A stretch of 64,000 bases of DNA, from positions 1-64,000 of the forward strand of contig JAHIUN010000002.1 of the NCBI GenBank assembly GCA_018817125.1, given 5' to 3'. Positions within the stretch are counted from its first letter, which is position 1; the number at the start of each line of letters is the position of its first letter. Both the position numbers and the translations under genes were made by a program. Below the pieces are notes generated by a model that saw only the letters and a list, made by a program, of their open reading frames with translations, had not been told where the DNA came from and ran no database searches. This DNA is from Patescibacteria group bacterium (lineage in GTDB: Bacteria > Patescibacteriota > Gracilibacteria > UM-FILTER-43-11). Below, one piece after another: positions 58,701 to 64,000 of this stretch.

Positions 58701-58984
58701 AAGAAAACGGCATTAAAGTCACCAAGCTCCACAAAGTCTCCACGAATAAAAAACCAAATATCTCGGAATATGTGAAGGCGGGTAAAATCGATTTAGCGAT
58801 TGTGATTCCTACTAAATACGCTCACGATGAAATCACAGCGGGTTACCAGATCCGCCGCATGGCCGTGGATCAGCACATCCCGCTTCTCACCAACATCCAG
58901 TTCGCTAAAGCCCTGATCCGCTCCATCGAAAAGTATAAGATAGAGGATTTGGAGATTAAGGAGTGGGGGGAATATAAGAATTAA
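55736..58984 (+). CDS. carB: Carbamoyl-phosphate synthase large subunit
   Basis: Makes carbamoyl phosphate from bicarbonate, ATP and ammonia, for pyrimidines and arginine. The two halves both carry ATP-grasp domains: N half with LGSGALKIGEAGEFDYSGSQ and VMIRAAFALGGLGSG, C half with VLGSGPYCIGSSVEFDWCCV and VLVRPSYVLSGAAMRV. The oligomerisation domain lies between, and an MGS-like domain ends the protein (LFATEGTAKYLKENGIKVTKL). Length 1082, against about 1073 usual. Residues about 546-567 (ISDLRSQISDSNQKSRIRNQ), just before the C half, are encoded by a TCAGAAATC repeat and are absent from the E. coli enzyme. carA is not adjacent. Confidence 0.97.
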   Translation: MKKNIPFKKVILLGSGALKIGEAGEFDYSGSQAIKAFKEEGIKVVLINPNIATNQTSKGLADKIYFLPVTPYFVEQVIKKEKPDAIALSFGGQTALNCGVALHESGVLKKYKIKVLGTPVRSIQLTEDRQLFKNALNEIGIKSPKSVACTTVDQAKKASLKIGFPVMIRAAFALGGLGSGVAKNHSELNTVLKKAFAASPQVLVEEYLKGWKEIEYEVVRDSKDNCITVCNMENFDPLGIHTGESIVIAPSQTLTNHEYQKLRNIALKTIRHLGIVGECNIQYALDPKSDDYRVIEVNARLSRSSALASKATGYPLAYVAAKLGLGYGLTELRNAVTQKTSACFEPALDYVALKIPRWDLNKFRKVSEEITTEMKSVGEVMALGRNFEEVLQKGLRMIQIGAYGLEPDMFEFKDLKEAVETPTPKRVFALAQAIDKGYSVEKLYKLTGIDPWFLSKIKNIRQVAKKVKKAKALTSISEDLMRTAKKAGFSDKQIARILKDHEYKVREYRKKLGVIPVVKQIDTLAAEFPTKTNYLYLTYWGDKNDISDLRSQISDSNQKSRIRNQKSKKAIVLGSGPYCIGSSVEFDWCCVNAVKTLHKEGYESIMINYNPETVSTDFDECDKLYFDELSLERVLDIVDKENPDGTVVSMGGQIPNNLALKLNRAKVKIMGTSVQSIDRAESRDKFSALLDSLGVDQPEWKAFTKIEDAYKFADRVGYPVLVRPSYVLSGAAMRVAHTHEELEDFLGKAVRVNTEAPVVISKFMVGAREIEMDAVASKGKVLIYAIAEHVEDAGVHSGDATIVLPPQRTYLETVRRVKKIGKELAKSLNITGPFNIQFLAKDNQIKVIELNLRASRSFPFVSKVTKYNFIDIATKAMLGKADMKARYQTVDLDYVGVKFPQFSFPRLKGADPVLGVEMASTGEVACFGNDFEAAFLKSYLAVGYKIPKKNILLSVGKLKDKISMLGAVRQLQAMKFNLFATEGTAKYLKENGIKVTKLHKVSTNKKPNISEYVKAGKIDLAIVIPTKYAHDEITAGYQIRRMAVDQHIPLLTNIQFAKALIRSIEKYKIEDLEIKEWGEYKN
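57371..57434. repeat. In-frame TCAGAAATC inverted repeat inside carB
   Basis: Left arm ATTTCTGATCTCAGATCTC and GATATCAGATTC; right arm AATCAGAAATCCCGAATC and AGAAATCAGAAAT. The arms pair with each other and the sequence is the same kind as the intergenic copies at 2011 and 9423. The frame stays open across it. Confidence 0.9.
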
Positions 58985-59025
58985 AATTTTGTAGCATCAC
59001 GCCATGGCGTGATGCTACAAAATTT
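58984..59025. terminator. Perfect palindromic bidirectional terminator, carB/yqeY
   Basis: A 42-base perfect palindrome with arms AAATTTTGTAGCATCACGCC around AT and the exact complement ending AAAATTT. Same design as 14484-14523, with paired changes at two positions. Confidence 0.9.
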
Positions 59026-59467
59026 ATCCCATTAGCTCCTTCACCACCTTGCTAACCACATTCCCGTCCGCCTGGCCTTTCAGCTTGCCCATCACGGCGC
59101 CCATCACTTTGCCGAAATCCTGAGGACCGGCTGGTTTAACCTGGCCGATTACTTCCTGAACGATTTTCTTAACCTCATCTTCACCCATCTGTTCAGGCAT
59201 ATATTTTTCCAGAATTTTGATTTCATCCAGTTCTTTCTGGGCAGCCTCTTTATTTCCGCCTTTCTCAAAGCCTTCTGAGGCCTCTCTGCGCTGTTTGATT
59301 CCCTTCTTCACCAAATCCACCACCACTTCATCCGTGACCTTCATATCCGCGCCACTGACTTCATAATTCATGATGGCGGCTTTAAGCATGCGGAGGGTGC
59401 TTAATTTAAGCTCCTCTTTAGCCTTCATGGCGTCGGTGAGGTCGGCGATTATTTGGTCTTTTAGCAT
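59024..59467 (-). CDS. yqeY: GatB/YqeY domain protein
   Basis: A 147-residue all-helical protein with the YqeY fold, related to the tail domain of GatB. Signals: DQIIADLTDAMKAKEELKLSTLRMLKAAI and VKKGIKQRREASEGFEKGGN, then ILEKYMPEQMGEDEVKKIV and QDFGKVMGAVMGKLKGQADG. Free-standing YqeY is widespread and thought to bind tRNA, though the role is not fixed. Shares a terminator palindrome with carB. Not cotranscribed with gatB in this window. Confidence 0.93.
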   Translation of the reverse strand: MLKDQIIADLTDAMKAKEELKLSTLRMLKAAIMNYEVSGADMKVTDEVVVDLVKKGIKQRREASEGFEKGGNKEAAQKELDEIKILEKYMPEQMGEDEVKKIVQEVIGQVKPAGPQDFGKVMGAVMGKLKGQADGNVVSKVVKELMG

Positions 59468-59471
59468 GATA

Positions 59472-59561
59472 AGTATTGTTTAAGAATGGACTAAGAATTG
59501 CCTCGAGAATTGCCTTCAGATTTAACAATTCTTAAGCAATCCTTTAGCAATTCTTAGCAAT
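59472..59561. repeat. Inverted repeat, AAGAATTGCC/GCAATTCTTAG family
   Basis: Left units TAAGAATGGAC, TAAGAATTGCC, GAGAATTGCC; right units AACAATTCTTAAGC, AATCC, GCAATTCTTAGC. Single copy. It fills the gap between yqeY start and gdhA stop. Confidence 0.85.
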
Positions 59562-60827
59562 TTATTTATTATAAACCTTACACCTCAAATGCGCTCCGGA
59601 ACCCCTGAGTTTCAGCGCTTTATCCAATCGGTCAAAAGCGGAGATATAGGCAGCCTCACGCAGAGTGCACTTGTGTTCATTCTGAAGGTCTAGAATACGC
59701 ACTAACGCTTCGATTATGGCACGTTTCAGTTTTACCTCCACTTCTTCGAGCGGCCAGTAATAAGCCTGTTGGTTTTGCAGCCATTCAAAATACGAAACGG
59801 TTACACCGCCTGAATTGGCCAGGATATCAGGGATAATCACTACACCCTGTTTGCTTAGATATTCATCGGCTTCCGCGATAGTGGGACCATTGGCCAGCTC
59901 CAGAATAATCTTAGCCTTGATGTTTTTCATATTAGCTTCTGTCACCTGGTTTTCCATGGCGGCCAGCACCAGGATATCGCAGGGTTTTTCCAGAATTTCC
60001 ATCGGTCCGACCGCCTTTCCTTCATCGCAGTTTGTCACAGAACCTTTTTCTTTTTTAGACTTAACAATGCAGAACGGATCCATACCCTTTTCGTTATATA
60101 AGCCCCCTTTGCTGTCGCTCACACCCACGACCGTAAAGCCCATGCTGTGCAGGATCTCAGCGGCGAAACTGCCCGCATTCCCAAACCCCTGAACAATCAC
60201 CGTAGTTCCTTCCGCTTTCATATCATGCCGTTTCATATATTCTTCCAGCACATACGCTCCGCCTTGGGCGGTTGCCGTACCACGGCCCAAAGACCCGCCC
60301 ACCTCGATTGGCTTGCCGGTTACCACACCGGGGCTATATTGATTCACCAGCCGGCTGTATTCATCCATAAACCAGGCCATTATCTGAGGGGTGGTGTACA
60401 TGTCGGGTGCGGGAATGTCATGGTTAGGACCGATGACCTGATAAACCGCCTGCACATATTTGCGGGTGAGACGTTCCAGTTCGCCCTTGCTCATTTCTTT
60501 AGCGTTACAGCATACGCCGCCCTTTCCTCCGCCATACGGAATACCGGCCACTGCGCATTTAAAGGTCATTTCCGTGGCCAGCGCCTTGATCTCATCCAGA
60601 TCCACATTGGGCAGATAACGTATACCCCCTTTAAAAGGCCCGCGAAGTTCGGAATGCTGAACACGGTACGCCTCAAAATATTTCATCTCCCCGCTATCCA
60701 TCCGGACCTGCAGATTGACCATTAATGTTTTTTGAGGATAGGAAAGAGTATCTAAAGTCTCCTGGTCAAGCTTCATGATCTTGGCCGCCTTGTTCATGTT
60801 TTTTAGAGTATTTTCGTAGAAGTTCAT
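59562..60827 (-). CDS. gdhA: Glutamate dehydrogenase family (Glu/Leu/Phe/Val)
   Basis: Links amino acid and carbon metabolism by reversible deamination. Signals: FKGGIRYLPNVDLDEIKALATEMTFKCAVAGIPYGGGKGGV, where the Lys of GGGKGG is catalytic; GHDIPAPDM-type GPNHDIPAPDMYT; and the nucleotide loop VQGFGNAGSFAAE. Length 421, typical of hexameric GDH. The specific substrate (glutamate, leucine or phenylalanine) is not settled by eye, but the size and KGGIRYHP region favour glutamate. Flanked by repeats; no operon partners. Confidence 0.9.
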   Translation of the reverse strand: MNFYENTLKNMNKAAKIMKLDQETLDTLSYPQKTLMVNLQVRMDSGEMKYFEAYRVQHSELRGPFKGGIRYLPNVDLDEIKALATEMTFKCAVAGIPYGGGKGGVCCNAKEMSKGELERLTRKYVQAVYQVIGPNHDIPAPDMYTTPQIMAWFMDEYSRLVNQYSPGVVTGKPIEVGGSLGRGTATAQGGAYVLEEYMKRHDMKAEGTTVIVQGFGNAGSFAAEILHSMGFTVVGVSDSKGGLYNEKGMDPFCIVKSKKEKGSVTNCDEGKAVGPMEILEKPCDILVLAAMENQVTEANMKNIKAKIILELANGPTIAEADEYLSKQGVVIIPDILANSGGVTVSYFEWLQNQQAYYWPLEEVEVKLKRAIIEALVRILDLQNEHKCTLREAAYISAFDRLDKALKLRGSGAHLRCKVYNK

Positions 60828-60837
60828 TTTATTAGGT

Positions 60838-60900
60838 TAAAAATTACACTACAAGATTACAAAATTAATTGAAAATTGAAAATTGAAAATTGAGGAAATA
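60838..60900. repeat. Intergenic repeat, AATTGAAAATTGAAAATTG family
   Basis: Three GAAAATT units after ACTACAAGATTACAAAATT. It lies between gdhA start and alr stop. Confidence 0.7.
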
Positions 60901-60908
60901 ATGGATTA

Positions 60909-62027
60909 TTACTTTACAATCCGCGGAATTCTTTCATTAATTCTGGTCGTCACCTCATAGTTGATGGTCTGACTTTGTTCACCGATGGCTTCGGCAGAGA
61001 TCTCTTCGTTTTTCTGTTTACCGATCAGCACGACCTCATCTTCAAGTTTTACGTTCGGAATATCCGTTACATCCGCCATGATCATATTCATACACACACG
61101 GCCGATAACCGGTGCCTTTTTACCGTGTATCAGCACTGATCCGCGACTGCTTAAAAGCCGGACAAATCCATCGTAATAACCAACAGGCAGAACCGCGATA
61201 CGGCCGTTATACGGCATCTCATGCGTGCATCCGTAGCCGACCAGCGCCCCCTTTTTCACCTCTTTTATCTGCGCCACCACTGTCTTCCAGGTAAGGGCTG
61301 GTTTAAGGTCGATGCCGATATTGGCACGCTTGGCAGCCATTTCTGTTTTTTCACTGGGCCACAAGCCGTAATTGCCGATTCCTGTACGTACAAAATTAAA
61401 ATGCGCTTCGGGAAGCAGAATAGCGGCCGCAGTGTTGGCGCAATGCCGGTAGTGAGGCGCATGACCGCTTCTTTCGAGCTCGTGAACCGCTTTGTTAAAT
61501 TCTTTTAGCTGATACAGCGCGTATTCATGATTGATCCGGTCTTCCAGATTGGCGAAATGGGTGGAGACTCCCTTTAATATAAGGTTTGGGTGTTGTTGTA
61601 GCTGCCGGATGAAATCAGGAAGGTCAGTAAGTTCAATTCCCTGACGGTGATTTCCGGTTTCTATTTTTAGATGAATACCCACTTTTTTACCGATTTTCCC
61701 CAATGTTTCCACCGTTTCCAAATTGTATACCACTAGCTCCGTATTGGTCGGCAGATCAGCTAAATCAGATAGGGGAGTGTAGCCGATAATCAGCAGGGGG
61801 ATTTTTATACCCGCTTCCCTCAAAACAACCGCTTCAAATAAAGCGTTCACACATAAATAATCTGCCCCGTTTTTTTCAAATATCCGTGCGCACTCCAAAA
61901 GTCCGTGACCATACGCATTTGCCTTTACGGCCGGCGCTAAAACAACATCTTTCCCTACAAGCTTACGGAAGGTTTTAAGGTTGTGTGCCAGAGCCGATTC
62001 GCTGATTTCTACCCACGTTAAATCCAT
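60909..62027 (-). CDS. alr: Alanine racemase
   Basis: Makes D-alanine for peptidoglycan. PLP lysine is K35 in APAVKANAYGHGL; the second catalytic residue region is GYGCTHEMPYNGRIAVLPVGYYDGF, with the conserved GYG Tyr; other signals are STHFANLED and GRVCMNMIMADVTDI. Length 372, normal. MDLTWVEI at 62027 was chosen over the longer frame, which is A/T-rich leader. The presence of alr, rsmH and an FtsL-like gene side by side suggests a remodelled division and wall cluster. Confidence 0.95.
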   Translation of the reverse strand: MDLTWVEISESALAHNLKTFRKLVGKDVVLAPAVKANAYGHGLLECARIFEKNGADYLCVNALFEAVVLREAGIKIPLLIIGYTPLSDLADLPTNTELVVYNLETVETLGKIGKKVGIHLKIETGNHRQGIELTDLPDFIRQLQQHPNLILKGVSTHFANLEDRINHEYALYQLKEFNKAVHELERSGHAPHYRHCANTAAAILLPEAHFNFVRTGIGNYGLWPSEKTEMAAKRANIGIDLKPALTWKTVVAQIKEVKKGALVGYGCTHEMPYNGRIAVLPVGYYDGFVRLLSSRGSVLIHGKKAPVIGRVCMNMIMADVTDIPNVKLEDEVVLIGKQKNEEISAEAIGEQSQTINYEVTTRINERIPRIVK

Positions 62028-62089
62028 AAGATATAAGATATAAAAAAAGCTACTTAAACATAGTAGCAATGAAAATTGAAAACTGAAAA

Positions 62090-62479
62090 TTATTTAGATG
62101 CAATAGCTGTATCTCCGCGGACGAAGAGCGGCTTATCGGTTTTGACCATTCGTTGGATCTTCGGGTCGTTCTGGATGCTGGCAAGCGCCTGCACGCGGGC
62201 GATCTCCATATCCCACACTTCATTTTCCGTTAAAAGATGAGAGCGCTGAACTTCCAGATTCTTTAAAGCATAGCCCTTGGTGGCGTTTCGGTTGGAATTG
62301 GCGAGATACGCAAGACTTATAAACGCTACAAGAGCAATAATTACAAATACGAGCGCATTAACACCCACCTCCACTTTATGAGATAGCGGATCTCTTCGCA
62401 CTTTTGTTGGGTTATTGTCTATATAAAGTGCAGCAGACATGAACTTATGTGTTTGTGTCGGGCAGTTGAGGTTAATCAT
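62090..62479 (-). CDS. FtsL-like small bitopic membrane protein
   Basis: A 129-residue protein with one membrane helix (about residues 38-60, NALVFVIIALVAFISLAYLA) and a C-terminal helix with heptad repeats (KNLEVQRSHLLTENEVWDMEIARVQAL). Its start overlaps the rsmH stop by four bases (ATGA), which suggests translational coupling. FtsL follows rsmH in the classic division cluster, and this protein has that size and topology. FtsL sequences are hardly conserved, so position is the main evidence. Confidence 0.7.
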   Translation of the reverse strand: MINLNCPTQTHKFMSAALYIDNNPTKVRRDPLSHKVEVGVNALVFVIIALVAFISLAYLANSNRNATKGYALKNLEVQRSHLLTENEVWDMEIARVQALASIQNDPKIQRMVKTDKPLFVRGDTAIASK

Positions 62480-63426
62480 AATCGCTCGGCAGCCCGCAAT
62501 TTCGCACTACGCGAACGCGGATTCTGCGCGACCTCAATACCTGTTGGTATTATAGGCCGTTTGGTTAAGAGATAAAGTTTTTTTTGAAAATCGCATTGAC
62601 AGAGAGGTAATTCCTTTGGGCAAATACAATCTCTGGTGTAATAACGGAAAATGTTTTTAACAAGTCGGTCTTCGAGCGAGTGGTAGGAGATAACAACGAT
62701 CCGGCCTTTCGGCGCCAGTGCGTTAATAGCCTGATGCAGGGCGTTTTCCAGCACTTCCAGTTCACGGTTTACATAAATCCTGAGCGCCTGAAAGGTTTTG
62801 GTGGCGGGATGATGTCCTATTTTTCCTTTGGTGGCAGCCTTGATGATGTCAGCTAATTGTAATGTGTTTGTAATGGAGTGTTTTTTGCGTTCGTTCACAA
62901 TGGCCCTTGCTATCACTCTTGACCTCCTCTCTTCACCATATTGATAAATAAGATCGGCTAATTTCTTTTCGTCATAGGTGTTGATGACTATTTGGGCGGT
63001 TAATTCCTGAGTTTGGTCATAGCGCATATCGAGTGACCCTTCTTTCTGAAAAGAAAAACCGCGTTCGGGCTTATCTACATGGGGCGAGGAAAGACCGAGG
63101 TCAAACAGAATCGCGTCAGGGGCTCCGAATTTTAAATTTTCAATTTTCAATTTTAAATTTTCAAAATTGGAGTGGACGTAAGTGACTTGTTTCTCAAATT
63201 TTTTCAGACGCTGTTTCGCTTTTTTCAAATTCGTTTCATCCTGGTCAAAAGCCATCAATTTTCCGCTTTTACCGATTTTTTTTAAGATCGCTTCGCTATG
63301 ACCGCCTAATCCAAGGGTGCAGTCCACCACTTTGTTACCGGCCTGCCTGCCGGCAGGCATGGCTCGAAGATTTAAAAGATCAAGGGTCTCAGAAAGCAAA
63401 ACTGGAACATGCAAAAAATCAGTCAT
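62476..63426 (-). CDS. rsmH: 16S rRNA m4C1402 methyltransferase RsmH (MraW)
   Basis: Methylates C1402 of 16S rRNA with SAM. Signals: VPVLLSETLDLLNL, VVDCTLGLGGHSEAIL (SAM loop), FDLGLSSPHVDKPERGFSF, LDMRYDQTQELTA and IVVISYHSLEDRLVKN. Length 316, normal. Two unusual stretches: MPAGRQAG at residues about 23-30, encoded by a CCTGCC/GGCAGG palindrome where E. coli has no such residues; and ENLKLKIENLK at about 85-100, encoded by a TTTTCAATTTT-type repeat. The FtsL-like gene follows with an ATGA overlap. mraZ is not adjacent; upstream is the divergent M16 gene. Confidence 0.97.
   Translation of the reverse strand: MTDFLHVPVLLSETLDLLNLRAMPAGRQAGNKVVDCTLGLGGHSEAILKKIGKSGKLMAFDQDETNLKKAKQRLKKFEKQVTYVHSNFENLKLKIENLKFGAPDAILFDLGLSSPHVDKPERGFSFQKEGSLDMRYDQTQELTAQIVINTYDEKKLADLIYQYGEERRSRVIARAIVNERKKHSITNTLQLADIIKAATKGKIGHHPATKTFQALRIYVNRELEVLENALHQAINALAPKGRIVVISYHSLEDRLVKNIFRYYTRDCICPKELPLCQCDFQKKLYLLTKRPIIPTGIEVAQNPRSRSAKLRAAERL
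63129..63172. repeat. In-frame repeat tract inside rsmH
   Basis: TTTTAAATTTTCAATTTTCAA units, the same kind as the intergenic tract at 34111. Translated as ENLKLKIENLKF. The family has a sequence-variable helix at this position, with about the same length. Confidence 0.6.
63340..63361. repeat. In-frame CCTGCC/GGCAGG palindrome inside rsmH (MPAGRQAG)
   Basis: GCCTGCCTGCCGGCAGGC, a palindrome read on the minus strand as MPAGRQAG near the N terminus of RsmH. The same palindrome is intergenic at 34313 and, in altered form, at 8941. Confidence 0.85.
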
Positions 63427-63523
63427 GACACTCGGATATTACATAAATAATGGTGTGCCAGACGGAGTTGAATTTGCTAGAAAAATTCATCGTGTATTTT
63501 TTAGTTTTTGCCCTTCAGTTACC

Positions 63524-63603
63524 AATCTAAGCTGTATACATTTTTTGGTCAATAACAAATTTTGTGTTCAACTTTTGACACCGTGTCTAAGTTGTACACA
63601 AAA
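63524..63603 (-). promoter_or_regulatory. Two tandem, duplicated promoters upstream of rsmH
   Basis: TTGACC (63547-63552), 17 bp, TAGATT (63524-63529), and 60 bp upstream a copy TTGAAC, 17 bp, TAGACA (63584-63589). Both lie in matching blocks with TCTAAGNTGTANACA, so the promoter region looks duplicated. Spacers carry TGTATACA and TGTACACA, possible operators. Confidence 0.5.
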
Positions 63604-63624
63604 ATGGTTCAAGAAAGCGAAAAA

Positions 63625-63640
63625 GTAACAATTTTGTTAC
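63625..63640. promoter_or_regulatory. Palindrome GTAACA-ATTT-TGTTAC
   Basis: A 6 bp inverted repeat with a 4-base centre between the rsmH and M16 transcripts. It may be an operator. The remaining 63427-63523 and 63641-63756 are A/T-rich, with a weak TTGTCA (63653) for the M16 gene. Confidence 0.35.
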
Positions 63641-63756
63641 AGAAAAAATTGGTTGTCATATATATAAAATATTTTTAAATAACTAAATTTTTCTATTGTG
63701 CTTGATGAACGATGATTTTTTCGTTATGCTTTCACACGCAAATTTAAAAAAAATAC

Positions 63757-64000
63757 ATGCATCAATCCACCACATTAAAAAATGGCCTTCAGCTCATCAC
63801 CACTCCTATCGAGGGCACTAAATCGGTCACGGTTTTGTGTTTAGTGGGGGCGGGTTCCCGTTATGAGAATAAAAAGATCAACGGCATCTCCCATTTTCTG
63901 GAGCATCTGTTTTTTAAGGGGGCGGAGCGGTATCAGAACGCGGCTGAAGTGTCATCTGCCATTGATTCAGTGGGTGGGGATTTTAACGCGTTCACGGGCA
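63757..64000 (+). CDS. M16 family zinc peptidase (partial, N terminus)
   Basis: The first 81 residues of an insulysin/mitochondrial processing peptidase-type protease, cut by the window edge. The inverted zinc motif HxxEH is present as SHFLEHLFFKG (about residues 49-59), preceded by VLCLVGAGSRYENKKINGI, which fits the family. N-terminal Met at MHQSTTLKNGLQLI follows an A-rich leader (AATTTAAAAAAAATAC). The gene is divergent from rsmH. Confidence 0.93.
   Translation, partial: MHQSTTLKNGLQLITTPIEGTKSVTVLCLVGAGSRYENKKINGISHFLEHLFFKGAERYQNAAEVSSAIDSVGGDFNAFTG

Noticed and set aside
63317-63628. Plus-strand frame of 103 residues over the rsmH start and gap
   Set aside because: Antisense to rsmH and running through the promoter block; Cys-rich without family features.

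Overview
This 64 kb window is bacterial, densely coded, of moderate G+C, and uses the standard code (TGA is a normal stop, for example in gatB and rluD). Several traits point to the Candidate Phyla Radiation (Patescibacteria): a minimal type IV pilus set, DUF4012 and LytR-CpsA-Psr surface proteins, a bactofilin-like membrane protein, large uncharacterised WG/TPR/ankyrin proteins, almost no Shine-Dalgarno sequences, and many short repeats between genes. Peregrinibacteria would fit because of the standard code and the presence of carB, aroE, alr and gdhA, but this is inference; no rRNA is present.

Layout. 0-9.5 kb: yggS, an HTH-nucleotidyltransferase, rplS, csaB, rplU, rluD, then rplJ-rplL behind an L10 leader with an attenuator, an LCP protein, rpsT and ruvX. 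9.5-19 kb: nadE, an SPFH protein, a nucleotidyltransferase, a guanylate-kinase-like protein, a GxxExxY protein inside a repeat, radA, tatD, a bactofilin-like protein, two tRNA-Leu genes, and prfB-def, where prfB has a programmed +1 frameshift. 19-26 kb: the pilus operon (a PilN-like fusion, PilO, PilB, PilC) and a pilin with its own promoter. 26-40 kb: nusA, recX, a DUF4012 protein, GNAT, aroE, hisS, a substrate-binding protein, a STAS/HATPase pair, lepB, a PH-like membrane protein, a HEPN-motif protein and coaE. 40-47 kb: two proteins over 1,000 residues in one operon. 47-64 kb: gatB, clpP, a putative secreted zinc peptidase, tgt, a release-factor-like protein, aspS, tsaC, carB, yqeY, gdhA, alr, an ftsL-like gene, rsmH and the start of an M16 peptidase.

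The most striking signal is not a gene. Most gaps longer than about 70 bp hold an inverted repeat whose arms are built from 7-14 bp units. The unit differs from place to place, but the design stays the same: a left arm of units, a short loop, then a right arm of complementary units. At least ten unit families recur. The same kind of DNA also lies in frame inside essential genes (carB, tgt, rsmH, yggS, rluD, gatB, rplS, rplJ), nearly always in variable loops or tails, and it supplies the stop codons of rluD, gatB, nadE and ruvX. One copy carries a GxxExxY nuclease-fold gene between its arms, which makes that protein a candidate partner. Two palindromes show compensatory base changes between copies, so the folded form seems to be selected.
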